A stretch of 64,000 nucleotides of DNA, taken from Amycolatopsis orientalis DSM 40040 = KCTC 9412 (lineage in GTDB: Bacteria; Actinomycetota; Actinomycetes; Mycobacteriales; Pseudonocardiaceae). The stretch is from NCBI RefSeq assembly GCF_000478275.1, contig NZ_ASJB01000031.1:117850-181849 (forward strand), in the 5' to 3' direction. The first letter of the stretch is position 1. Each line of letters opens with the position of its first letter. A program made the position numbers and the translations under genes. Shown piece after piece: positions 8,185-15,968 of the stretch. The notes beneath the pieces are model-generated. The model was not told the origin of the DNA. It saw only the letters and a list, made by a program, of their open reading frames with translations, and did not search any database.

Positions 8185-8202
8185 TTCGTCCGCACGGACG
8201 GG
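8185..8202. promoter_or_regulatory. Putative PucR operator before the hydrolase/binding-protein operon
   Basis: Inverted repeat TTCGTCC-N4-GGACGGG, with the inner hexamers CGTCCG and CGGACG matching perfectly. It stands about 100 bases upstream of the ATG at 8083 and just past the stop of the PucR gene. The same left half, spacing and a perfect right half occur at 9921-9938 before the PucR gene. Shared spacing in two promoters is the evidence; binding is inferred. Confidence 0.55.
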
Positions 8203-8204
8203 AG

Positions 8205-9839
8205 TCAGGCTTCTCCGGGCCGCATGCCATGAAGCAGCAAATGCAGCTGCACCATCGCCGCGAACCGGTCCCGGGGATCGTCGAGGTCGATTCCGCCCAC
8301 CTCGGCCAGCCGGCGCAACCGGTAACGGAAGGTGCTCGGATGCACATAGGCCGCCGCCGCGGCGGCGTTGGCGTCCCCGAACGCGTCGAGCCAGCACCGC
8401 AACGTGTGCACGAACTGGGACTGGTGTTCCCGGTCGTAGGCCAAGAGCCTCGCGATCGGCCCGGTCGCGACATCGCCGCGGGCCGCGGACAGGTCCGCCA
8501 GCTCGAGCATCAGCGCGTCGACGTGCGCGTCCTCGGCCGTGAGCACCCGGTTGGAGCCGCCGTCGGCGAGCAGCACCCGCAACGCCCGGTCCGCCCCACT
8601 GCGGGAGTCGTACAGGCCCGCACCCTCGAGTGCCGGCGGTCCGACGCCGATCACCGCGGAGACCCGGTGCCCGATTCGTTCCAGGAACGCGGTGGCGACG
8701 CGCACCGAGCGTTCCTGATGATCGCCGTGGTTTCGGGGCACCGGCACGATTCCGTACGCGACGTCGCCGATGAGCGCGACCGCCGATCGCGGCTGGACCG
8801 CGCTCAGATGCATGGCGAACGCGTCGGCGACCCGCTGGCGTTCGGTGGCGAGCCAGGGATCGTCGCCTGCCGGGTCGAGCAAACCCAGCGCGAGAACGAC
8901 AGCTGGTTGACCCAGCAGGCCGAGACGTGCGACGGCTTCCGGGGCCTGGCGTCCGCCTTCGAGCGCGGTACTCACCAGATCGGCTCGCAGCCGACGTTCG
9001 ACATCGGCTCCGGCGCGCAACCGGAGCAGGTGCAACGCCACGATCTTCGAAGCGTCCGTCAGCGCCGCCGCACGTTCCTCGCTCAGCGCGTGATCGACCA
9101 CGGCCCAGATCGAGCCGAGCACCTCATCGCCCGCCCGGACGGCGACCACCACCCGGGGACGGTTCTCGCCCTCGTCGTCGTCCGGATGGAAATAGACCGG
9201 TCCCGTCTCGCTGTAGAGGCGGTCGAAGAAGCCGCTCTTCTCCAAGCCACGGGTGTAGCGTTCCGGCACTTGGCGGCCGAGGATCGTTTCGACCCGCGGC
9301 GGATCGGTCTCGTCCTGGCGGCCGGAGAACGCGAGCACCCGCGAGTCACGGTCCTCGATGGTGATCGGCGCGTCGAGCAGCGCGGCGATCGCGTTGGCGA
9401 GCGCGAACAGGTCGCCGGTCGGGATTCCGCCGAGTGCCTGCGGGGAGACGTCGCCGACGTCGCCCTCGGCCAGCAACGTGCGGAGCATCGCGGCCAGCTG
9501 CGTCCACGACGCCCTGTTCGCCAGCCCGAGCAACGCGACGCCGGAGGACGCCGCCGCCCGCGCCGGCCCGGCCGAAGCGGCGACCGGCGAACGCACGACC
9601 AGCGCGGACGCGCCCCGTTCGCCGAGTTCGTGCAGCAGCTTGACGATCTCCTCGGGATCGCGCACCCCGACACCGAGCACCACGGCCCGCTCGGGGAACT
9701 CGGCGTCGTCGTACGGGTCGTGGATCACCACGCCGCCGAGGTGGCGACGGGCGGCCCGGCCGACCGCGATCGGCTCGAGGAGCACGTCCCCGAGTGCTTC
9801 GATGACGCGACTCAGACTCGTATGCGGTTTGCTCGGCAC
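8205..9839 (-). CDS. PucR-family transcriptional regulator
   Basis: A 544-residue regulator with an N-terminal ligand-sensing region, a middle GGDEF-like CdaR/PucR domain and a C-terminal helix-turn-helix ending PSTFRYRLRRLAEVGGIDLDDP, the signature of the PucR C-terminal DNA-binding domain. I prefer the GTG at complement 9837-9839, because GGGAG stands 10 bases before it; a GTG four codons upstream (to 9851) is possible but lacks spacing for that site. It precedes the hydrolase/binding-protein operon on the same strand, and matching inverted repeats lie before both. Auto-regulation and control of the downstream operon are therefore likely. Confidence 0.9.
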   Translation of the reverse strand: MPSKPHTSLSRVIEALGDVLLEPIAVGRAARRHLGGVVIHDPYDDAEFPERAVVLGVGVRDPEEIVKLLHELGERGASALVVRSPVAASAGPARAAASSGVALLGLANRASWTQLAAMLRTLLAEGDVGDVSPQALGGIPTGDLFALANAIAALLDAPITIEDRDSRVLAFSGRQDETDPPRVETILGRQVPERYTRGLEKSGFFDRLYSETGPVYFHPDDDEGENRPRVVVAVRAGDEVLGSIWAVVDHALSEERAAALTDASKIVALHLLRLRAGADVERRLRADLVSTALEGGRQAPEAVARLGLLGQPAVVLALGLLDPAGDDPWLATERQRVADAFAMHLSAVQPRSAVALIGDVAYGIVPVPRNHGDHQERSVRVATAFLERIGHRVSAVIGVGPPALEGAGLYDSRSGADRALRVLLADGGSNRVLTAEDAHVDALMLELADLSAARGDVATGPIARLLAYDREHQSQFVHTLRCWLDAFGDANAAAAAAYVHPSTFRYRLRRLAEVGGIDLDDPRDRFAAMVQLHLLLHGMRPGEA

Positions 9840-9920
9840 CGGTGTCCGCACTCCCGAATATCGATCCGGCCTCGCCCGGACCGGCTGGTGAGGACCCTAG
9901 GAGGATTCGGGGGCGGCCCG

Positions 9921-9938
9921 TTCGTCCCGCCGGACGAA
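9921..9938. promoter_or_regulatory. Putative PucR auto-operator
   Basis: A perfect inverted repeat, TTCGTCC-CGCC-GGACGAA, about 80 bases upstream of the PucR start. It matches the site at 8185-8202 in left half and spacing. Proposed as the regulator's own operator; inferred from recurrence and symmetry. Confidence 0.6.
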
Positions 9939-10021
9939 TCCCAGGGGTGAAGTTCCTCCGGGAGAACCAACCGGGACGAGATGCCGAGGAACCCGCCGCA
10001 CGGCCGACGACAGGACCGGCG

Positions 10022-11515
10022 TCATTTCTTCCCCTTGACGGTGAGGGGAATGTCCAACCGGACCGGACCGGTGGTCGCCGTGAGGGTGCCGTCGGCGGCT
10101 TTCGGTCCGGCGAGCAGGCGGAAGACGAACGTCACCGAAGCGTCCGGCGGGAGCTGCTGCTTCGCGGTACAGGTCACGGTGCCGCTGCCCGCGGGGCAGC
10201 CGATCGATCCGGCCGGAGGGTTGCCCGGTCCGACCACCTTCACGCCGTCCGGCAGGGTCAGTGTCACCGTCATGGGCGCGGCGGGCGCCGAACCTGTGTT
10301 GCGGACGGTGATCGGGAAGTCGGCGGGTGGTCCGCCGGTGGACATCGTGAATCCGCTGGGTCCCTCCGCGACCAGCGAGGGTGCGGTGGCTGCCGTGGTG
10401 TTCGTGGTCACCGGCGTGGTGGTCACCGGCGTGGTGCCGCTCGGCTGGCCGGTCGTGGCCGGCGCTGTCGCCCCGGTCGAGATGGGGGCGGACGCCCCGC
10501 CCGGTGGCGGCGTGGTCGGAGTGCCCGCGGTGCTGCTGGACGCGGGTGGCGCGGCAGCGGTCGCGGGGGCCCCCGCCCGAGGCGGCGGGCCGAGCGTCCC
10601 GATCCCCACCGCGACGGCGAAGACGACGGCCGAAGCCGCCGCGCCGAGCAGTGCGGGCGCGCTGACGGCGGACGCGGACGCACTCGCCTTGGCCGTCGCG
10701 GCCAGATAACCGGCGGCGCCCGCACCGAGCACGATCGGGGCGACGATGCCCCGCAACGCGCCGTTGACGTCGGCCAGTTCGGTGGCGACGGCCTGGCAGG
10801 CGGCGCACTCGTCCAGATGGGCGTTGAGCTGGATGGATTCACGCCGGGACAGGCCGCCACGAGTCCACGCGCCCAGTTTGCCGACCGCCGCCTGGCACCG
10901 TTCGGCGGGCTCGCCCGTGACATGGGCCTGGAGATACGCCTTCCGCAGGCCCTCGCGGGCCCGGTAAGCAAGCGCGGCGACGCCGTTGGGGGTGAGACCG
11001 AACGTCGACGCGAGTTCGTCCGGCGACCGGTTCTCGATCGCGGTATGCCACAACACGTTCTGCCAGCGCTCGGGAAGGTCGGCGAACGCCCTGGTGATCA
11101 GCGCGCGTTCCAGGCCCGCGACCGCCGTGTCGCGGAAGGGGACGCGCGTGACCCGTTCGACGCCGGGAACGGCTTCCAGGTCGTCCGCCAGTTCGAGCCG
11201 GCGCTGCTGCCGGAAACGGTCGTAGGCGGTGTAGCGCACGGTCGTGAGCAGATAGGGGCGGAACGCGGAGCCGGGTCCGCCGCCCGCGCGCAGGGAAATG
11301 AGCACCTTCGCGAAGGCGTCCGAGACCAGGTCTTCGGCGTCGGCCGACGACTTCGCCAGCTGAAGAGCCAGATTCCGGGCGGCGTGGACGTGGCGGGCAT
11401 AGAGGCTGCCGTACGCCTGGACGGTCCCGCCGCGCACGGCCTCGATCAGTTCAGCGTCGGAGAGCGGGCTCGGCTGTTCTCCGATGCCGAGAGCGTCGTC
11501 GAGGTCGGCGCGCAT
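10022..11515 (-). CDS. ECF-type sigma factor fused to zinc-finger anti-sigma, membrane span and DUF11-like domain
   Basis: A 497-residue protein. The N-terminal half is sigma-70 region 2 (around AYGSLYARHVHAARNLA) and region 4 (DELASTFGLTPNGVAALAYRARE). Next comes a zf-HC2 anti-sigma motif (HLDECAAC), then hydrophobic stretches (APIVLGAGAAGYLAA and ALLGAAASAVVFAVAVGIG), a Pro/Thr/Ser-rich stalk, and an extracellular DUF11-like beta domain with a Cys pair. Sigma and anti-sigma in one chain tethered to the membrane implies activation by proteolysis or by a conformational signal outside. Fused ECF factors of this kind are known in actinobacteria. The start is the ATG at complement 11513-11515, close before region 2; upstream in-frame codons to 11665 look non-coding. 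Confidence 0.85.
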   Translation of the reverse strand: MRADLDDALGIGEQPSPLSDAELIEAVRGGTVQAYGSLYARHVHAARNLALQLAKSSADAEDLVSDAFAKVLISLRAGGGPGSAFRPYLLTTVRYTAYDRFRQQRRLELADDLEAVPGVERVTRVPFRDTAVAGLERALITRAFADLPERWQNVLWHTAIENRSPDELASTFGLTPNGVAALAYRAREGLRKAYLQAHVTGEPAERCQAAVGKLGAWTRGGLSRRESIQLNAHLDECAACQAVATELADVNGALRGIVAPIVLGAGAAGYLAATAKASASASAVSAPALLGAAASAVVFAVAVGIGTLGPPPRAGAPATAAAPPASSSTAGTPTTPPPGGASAPISTGATAPATTGQPSGTTPVTTTPVTTNTTAATAPSLVAEGPSGFTMSTGGPPADFPITVRNTGSAPAAPMTVTLTLPDGVKVVGPGNPPAGSIGCPAGSGTVTCTAKQQLPPDASVTFVFRLLAGPKAADGTLTATTGPVRLDIPLTVKGKK

Positions 11516-11940
11516 CGCGTTCGCGTCACCGGCACGCCACCGCTCCACGTCACGTTCGTCGAGGTGCCCGAGCACAGGCGTCGCCACTTTCCGGATGCCA
11601 AGGATGATGAGCGTTCCACTCGGCCCTGTCCAGGGCTTCGCCCACTTTGCCACGCCCTTCACCACCGGTCATCAGGCCGATACCGCACTGGGCGATATGC
11701 GGGCAGCCGGTTAGACCGTTCGGAGCAAGAGGGTGTCCGCACTCGCTCGAGGGCCGAAGTGCCGTGTTCGCCAAGTGCGCGGCTCCGCGAACAACAAGCC
11801 CTTCAAGAATCCATTGTGGACGAACAGCGCGCCGAGGATGCCGCCGCCGGGCGATTACTCGTCAGGTAATCGACGGCACTCCTCCTCGACAGCAGAATCG
11901 GCTTTGCTCACGAACGCCCTTTCCAGCGAAGGAGAACAGC
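11516..11940. other. Intergenic region between divergent sigma-factor and membrane-protein genes
   Basis: 425 bases without a convincing gene. Both flanking genes start here, so it must hold two promoters. A 7-base inverted repeat, TGTTCGC (from 11765) and GCGAACA (to 11793), separated by 15 bases, could be an operator. An AAGGAGA ribosome site is at the right end before 11941. Short frames across it lack coding character. Confidence 0.5.
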
Positions 11941-12351
11941 ATGACTTCCCCTGCCATCACCGATAAAGACGTCACCGCTCCGGCCACCTTCCTGCGGCGA
12001 GCACTCATGCTGGACGCGCTCGTGACAAGCGGGAACGGACTCCTGTACCTGCTCGCGTCCGCACCGATCGCCGAGTTCTTCGGCATGCGGAGCACCCCGC
12101 TGCTCGCTGTCGGCGCATTCCTGGTGGCGTACGGAATCATGGTCGCCGCCACAGCGAGGCCATCGCGGCCGGCACCGTGGCCCACCAGGCTGGTGATCGA
12201 GGCGAACATCGGCTGGGCACTGGTCAGTGTCGTCGCTGCCGTGTTCGGGTGGCTCGGGACGAACCCGATCGGCACCGCATGGACGGTGGCGCAGGCGTGC
12301 GTGGTCGCCGGCTTCGCCGCGCTGCAGTGGGTCGGCCTGAAGAAACCGTAG
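11941..12351 (+). CDS. Small four-helix integral membrane protein
   Basis: A 136-residue protein with four hydrophobic segments (about residues 25-43, 55-77, 88-110 and 113-131) and short polar loops. The start at 11941 is fixed by the AAGGAGA ribosome site 5-10 bases upstream; a longer frame back to 11647 crosses the intergenic region. Proteins of this size and layout are common in actinobacteria as uncharacterised membrane proteins. No catalytic motif is visible and the function is unknown. Confidence 0.8.
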   Translation: MTSPAITDKDVTAPATFLRRALMLDALVTSGNGLLYLLASAPIAEFFGMRSTPLLAVGAFLVAYGIMVAATARPSRPAPWPTRLVIEANIGWALVSVVAAVFGWLGTNPIGTAWTVAQACVVAGFAALQWVGLKKP

Positions 12352-12463
12352 AGAAGCTTCGACCTGGCCGGCGCACTGACGTCGTTTCGGGAAACTGCCG
12401 CACCGGCAGGGCGAGCACTGCCATGCTCTAGCCGACATCGGACACCGGATCCAGGGAGTTTCC

Positions 12464-12778
12464 ATGATGAACCGGACAATCAGGCTCTTGGGCGCGAGTT
12501 CGCTCCTCGTCGCATGCGCCACTCTCGCGGCACCGGGGGTAGCGACCGCCGCGCCCACCGGATGCTCGTCGGTGTACATCACGAACGGGACCGGCGCGGA
12601 GGCGAGCTGCACCGGCGGCACCGGTACCTTCCGGATCAGGATCGACTGCCGGACGCCGGGACAGTCCAACACCTACCCCCGCACCGGGATCTGGGCGCAC
12701 CCGGGGCTGCAGAAGAGCACCATCTGGTGTTACTCCGGCGACCTGGCGTCCGGAAAGACCATCAACTACGGCACCTGA
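12464..12778 (+). CDS. Small secreted Cys-containing protein of unknown function
   Basis: A 104-residue protein with a Sec signal peptide (basic MMNRTIR, hydrophobic core, cleavage near ATAAP at about residue 30). The mature part is about 74 residues and beta-rich, with four cysteines (GCSS, ASCTGG, IDCRT, IWCYS) that could form two disulfides. An AGGGAG ribosome site stands before the ATG. Similar small exported proteins are abundant in Amycolatopsis-like genomes and have no assigned role. A bidirectional terminator follows. Confidence 0.75.
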   Translation: MMNRTIRLLGASSLLVACATLAAPGVATAAPTGCSSVYITNGTGAEASCTGGTGTFRIRIDCRTPGQSNTYPRTGIWAHPGLQKSTIWCYSGDLASGKTINYGT

Positions 12779-12789
12779 GCCGCGTCCGG

Positions 12790-12818
12790 TCCCGGCGAAA
12801 ACGCGTGTTTCGCCGGGA
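12790..12818. terminator. Bidirectional hairpin between convergent genes
   Basis: An 11-base-pair perfect stem, TCCCGGCGAAA (12790-12800) with TTTCGCCGGGA (12808-12818), and a 7-base loop. It sits between the stop of the secreted protein (12778) and the stop of the minus-strand gene (12868). Confidence 0.7.
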
Positions 12819-12867
12819 ACGGCCGGGTGGCAGCGATCTTCGTCAAACTGGACGCTTCAGTATCCGT

Positions 12868-13302
12868 TCAGCCGTATCCCCGCACTTTCTCGCGACGTGA
12901 GCGGAAAAACAAACCCACTACTCCCGGATTACCCGGAAGCGACCATCGACCGCCAGGCCATTCGGCTGCCGCCGGGCGCCAGCCGAACAAAGTCTTCCTG
13001 AAGTGCAACTCAAGCTCCCCATCGACCAATGCTCGCGTGAATGACGCGAACTCTTCGACGTCCTCCGGCAAAGCCTCGTCCACTTCGAACGGATCCAGAT
13101 CGTCGAGGAACAATTCCCCGACGCTTCCGGTCATGCGTAGCTCCAGGCGCGGCGCGCCCGAAACAGCCGGCTCGAGCCGGGCGACCGTCTCGGCATCACC
13201 ACGGTCGACGGTGAACGAGACCGTCCCGTCCGCGATCAGCCCGCGGTAGGCGGTTCTGATCGCCCCCACGAACCGGTCGGCTGATGGCCGCGCGTAGCTC
13301 AT
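12868..13302 (-). CDS. Hypothetical soluble protein, 144 residues
   Basis: An acidic, soluble protein with no signal peptide or membrane segment. It has alternating strands (GTVSFTVDRGDAETVARL, RLELRMTGSVGELFLDDL) and a helix with EALPEDVEEFASFTRALV. I do not recognise the family. The long, uninterrupted frame, codon use typical of the window, and a terminator just beyond its stop support a real gene. It is divergent from the Ala-rich secreted protein across a 273-base, comparatively AT-rich promoter region (13303-13575). Confidence 0.6.
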   Translation of the reverse strand: MSYARPSADRFVGAIRTAYRGLIADGTVSFTVDRGDAETVARLEPAVSGAPRLELRMTGSVGELFLDDLDPFEVDEALPEDVEEFASFTRALVDGELELHFRKTLFGWRPAAAEWPGGRWSLPGNPGVVGLFFRSRREKVRGYG

Positions 13303-13575
13303 CGTCGTCCCTTGACCCCGCGGTACATGTACGAAATCCGGAGAATCCTGTCAGTGTACGGCGGGAAACCGCGGCCAGCCGCGCAAGTCGGTAAATCCCG
13401 GGCCGGACATGCGTTTTTCTCGGCATACACTTACGGGTGCCTTCTCGTATTTGATATTCGTTCAGTGGTCCACTCATGGCAGGAGCCGGTTCGATTCAGC
13501 CGACTTTGTTCCGGTGGTTCGGTTTTCGCCGGCAGGCCGGGACTCGCTCTTCACCCTGATTCAGGAGTTCCGCTC

Positions 13576-13977
13576 ATGAACATGAACCTTACCCGTATCG
13601 CGGCTTCGTCCTTCGCCGTCGGTGTCCTCGCGATGCTGACCATGGCACCGATCAGTGCCGCCGCGTCCACCACGAGCCTGGCACCGGCGAACGCTCCTCC
13701 CGCCGGTTGTGCCACCGCCATCGCCGCCGCGGTCGACACCGCGAACTCGGCCACCGCCGCCGCGGCCAACGTCGCCGACTCGGCCGCCGCCGCGGCCGCC
13801 GCCAAGGCGTTCGCCGAGGGCGTGCTCACCGGGACACCGGCCGCGATCAACGACGCCGCCGCGAACCTGGGCGCTTTCACCACCGCTGCCGCCACCGCCG
13901 CCGCGGCGAGCGCAGCCGCGCACGCCACGGCCGCGAACGCCACCATCGGCGTCATCGTCGCCTGCGTCAAGGCGTAG
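13576..13977 (+). CDS. Secreted alanine-rich helical protein
   Basis: A 133-residue protein with a Sec signal peptide (MNMNLTRIAASSFAVGVLAM, cleavage near ISAAAS) and a mature part of about 100 residues that is more than 40% alanine. It is built of AATA/ADSA-like runs, so it should be almost wholly helical. Two cysteines (PPAGCATA near the start, IVACVKA at the end) could close the helical hairpin. A CAGGAG ribosome site precedes the ATG at 13576. Function is unknown; surface or spore-coat type roles are guesses. Confidence 0.7.
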   Translation: MNMNLTRIAASSFAVGVLAMLTMAPISAAASTTSLAPANAPPAGCATAIAAAVDTANSATAAAANVADSAAAAAAAKAFAEGVLTGTPAAINDAAANLGAFTTAAATAAAASAAAHATAANATIGVIVACVKA

Positions 13978-14021
13978 TTCCGTCGGCGAGTTCGTGGACC
14001 TCGAACCTTCGAGGTAGAAGT

Positions 14022-14062
14022 TTCGGCCCGTCACGTGAGAACTTCTCACCTGGCGGGCCGAA
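14022..14062. terminator. Hairpin after the Ala-rich secreted protein
   Basis: Outer stem TTCGGCCCG (14022-14030) with CGGGCCGAA (14054-14062), and inner stem GTGAGA (14035-14040) with TCTCAC (14044-14049). It lies 45 bases past the stop at 13977. Confidence 0.65.
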
Positions 14063-14120
14063 TCATGTGACCTCGAGTCTCGGAAAGCTCCCTGCCTTCG
14101 CCCCCGTCCACACCCCGGGG

Positions 14121-14341
14121 CTATAGCTCGACGGCCGTGCGGACCAGCTGGGCGAGGGTGCGGGAGCGGCTGTGCGGGGGCCAGGCAATGTGGGTGACGA
14201 CGGGAGGCGCGTCGGTGAGAGGTACAGCGGCGTGCTCGGCCCAAAGCCAGGTGCGGGAGGAGTCGGGGCAGATGGCCGCGGCGCGTCCGAGGGCGATCAG
14301 CTGGGCCAGCTGGGTCTGATCGCGGACCTCGGGGCCGGGGC
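14121..14341 (-). pseudogene. LysR-family regulator, C-terminal fragment only
   Basis: Reading leftward to the TAG at complement 14121-14123, the frame encodes about 72 residues typical of the end of a LysR effector domain. It includes LAQLIALGRAAAICPDSS (the usual A-G-x-G-I-A/L-P strand), then VVTHIAWPPHSRSRTLAQLVRTA. The DNA-binding half is missing: the frame stops making LysR sense at about 14341, where a truncated SDR gene of opposite strand begins. It is a relic and cannot bind DNA. Confidence 0.75.
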
Positions 14342-14950
14342 CCGGTGGAGAAGTTGCGCGCCGCCGGGGTGGACGCGTTCGGTGTGCCGCTGGAGGTGAC
14401 CAGCGACCACAGTGTCATCGATGCCGCGGAACTGATCGAACGGGAGGCAGGGAGCCTGGACGTCCTGGTCAACAACGCCGGGATCTCGGGAGAGCCCGGT
14501 CCGGGATGGGTGCAGGACCCCACCACACTCGACCTCGGCGTGGTCCGCACGGTCGTGGAGACCAACGTCCTCGGCGTCATCCGGGTGACCAACGCGATGC
14601 TGCCGCTGCTGCGGCGCTCCCCGTCGCCGGGCATCGTCAACGTCTCCAGCAGCGTCGGTTCCCTGACCCTGCAGGCGGATCCGGACATCGACATCGGCCC
14701 CGTCATGGCGGCCTACGCGCCGTCGAAGTCGTTCCTCAACGCCGTCACCGTGCACTACGCGCGGCAGTTCGCCGGTACGGACATCCTGATCAACGCCGCC
14801 TGCCCGGGTCTGGTCGCGACCGACTTCACCGGCTTCCACGGACCCCGCTCCGCCGAGCAGGGCGCGGCCATCGCGATCCGGCTCGCCACGCTTCCCGGTG
14901 ACGGCCCGACGGGTTCGTTCTTCTCGGATGACGGCGTCATCCCCTGGTGA
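14342..14950 (+). pseudogene. Short-chain dehydrogenase/reductase lacking its nucleotide-binding N-terminus
   Basis: About 201 residues of an SDR are present from the second strand onward. They include NNAG (in LDVLVNNAGISG), the catalytic Ser in VNVSSSVGSL, and Tyr-Ala-Pro-Ser-Lys (YxxxK). The TGxxxGIG dinucleotide-binding segment and first 40 or so residues are absent. The GTG at 14345 could in principle start translation, but the product could not bind NAD(P)H. The missing 5' end abuts the missing 5' end of the LysR gene. A divergent LysR-SDR pair therefore lost its shared promoter region and both gene starts in one deletion. Confidence 0.8.
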
Positions 14951-14992
14951 CCCGAACAGGAAAGGAGGTTTCGTAACCGGAGAACAAATCGA

Positions 14993-15020
14993 GGCCGGCG
15001 GCGAGTACATCCCGCCGGCC
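14993..15020. terminator. Hairpin at the end of the biosynthetic operon
   Basis: A 9-base-pair perfect stem, GGCCGGCGG (14993-15001) with CCGCCGGCC (15012-15020), and a 10-base loop. It lies 12 bases beyond the stop of the dioxygenase gene and marks the 3' end of the NRPS-PKS operon. Confidence 0.65.
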
Positions 15021-15032
15021 CCGAAGCCCGGG

Positions 15033-15968
15033 TCACGTCATCGCGACCAGGGTCCGCCGGGTGCCCGTGAACGGTTCGCGTCCGTGGGCCATCAGCATGT
15101 TGTTGATCACCATGATGTCGCCCGGCTGCCACGGGAACGCGTAGCTGACCTCGTCGTAGGTGGCCTTGATCGTGGCCAGGTCCGCCTGCGGGATCGGTGA
15201 GCCGTCGGCGAGGTACGCGTTGCGGGGCAGGTCCTCCTCGGGGTACAGCTCCAGCAGCGCCTCGCTGACCTCCTCCCCCAGGCTCGACACGTGGAACAGG
15301 TTGGCCTGGTTGAACCACACCGTCGCGCCGGTGTGCGGTTCCGCGACGAAGGACGGGCGGATGTGCCGCGTGCGCAGGCCCTCGTCGGTCCACTCGTACG
15401 TCTGCCCGTTGCCGGTGCAGTAATCCGCCACCGCCTGGCGGTCTTCGGTCTGGAACGCCTCCTGCCAGGTCAGCCCGAGTCCTTCGCGGAACGCCCTGGT
15501 GTAGGTGACGCCGCCCGCGAACCGCTCACGCAGGTCCGGCGGCAGCAGGCGGTACATCGCGCGGCTGTCGGCGATCGGCGTCGCGCCGCCGGTCTCGGCC
15601 GCCTTGTCGCACAGGAAGAACAGGCGGTCCGGCCAGTGTGCCGAGTACGAGTTCTCGTTGTGCATCGGGATCGACTCGGCGGGCGGGTACTCCGTCGAGG
15701 TGTAGATGTTGCCCGAGACCGCCGATCGCGGCGTCGACCGTTCCGTGTAGGTCAGCAGCGAGCCGCCGATCTCCTCGGTGACCTGGTTGAACACCGTCAG
15801 GTCGGCCGGCATGCCGCGCAGCAGGATCGCGCCGTGCTCGCGCAGCCGGTCTCGCAGCGCTTCGCGGTGCGCGCGCACCCAGTCCAGGCCCGTGGCCGCG
15901 TACACGGTGATCTTCGTGTGTTCGTTGCCCTCGACGGTGCCGGGGTTCGCCGCGAGTTCGGCGGTCAT
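15033..15968 (-). CDS. SyrP-like Fe(II)/2-oxoglutarate dioxygenase (TauD/TfdA family)
   Basis: A 311-residue non-haem iron oxygenase. The metal triad is His103-x-Glu105 (in MHNENSYS) and His295 (MAHGREPF), with the 2-oxoglutarate-binding Arg at 304/305. Block patterns such as LTYTERSTPR, NIYTSTEYP, TPIADSRA and WFNQANLFH match the SyrP branch. That branch beta-hydroxylates amino acids held on NRPS carrier domains (Asp in syringomycin). It is the last gene of the NRPS-PKS operon, overlapping the ATP-grasp gene by 4 bases. The best substrate guess is the Asn on the C-A-T protein, giving beta-hydroxy-Asn, but Ser or another tethered residue is possible. HxE in place of the commoner HxD is normal in this branch. 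Confidence 0.9.
   Translation of the reverse strand: MTAELAANPGTVEGNEHTKITVYAATGLDWVRAHREALRDRLREHGAILLRGMPADLTVFNQVTEEIGGSLLTYTERSTPRSAVSGNIYTSTEYPPAESIPMHNENSYSAHWPDRLFFLCDKAAETGGATPIADSRAMYRLLPPDLRERFAGGVTYTRAFREGLGLTWQEAFQTEDRQAVADYCTGNGQTYEWTDEGLRTRHIRPSFVAEPHTGATVWFNQANLFHVSSLGEEVSEALLELYPEEDLPRNAYLADGSPIPQADLATIKATYDEVSYAFPWQPGDIMVINNMLMAHGREPFTGTRRTLVAMT

Noticed and set aside
8084..8473. N-terminal extension of the class C-like hydrolase to 8473
   Set aside because: The extra codons overlap the PucR gene and give Arg/Ser-rich sequence; a good ribosome site and the family start are at 8083.
11550..11774. Small minus-strand frame with several Cys and His upstream of the sigma factor
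   Set aside because: No ribosome site, no family likeness, and it overlaps the promoter region of the sigma gene.
14345..14950. SDR as an intact functional gene from the GTG at 14345
   Set aside because: The cofactor-binding TGxxxGIG segment is absent, so it is called a pseudogene.
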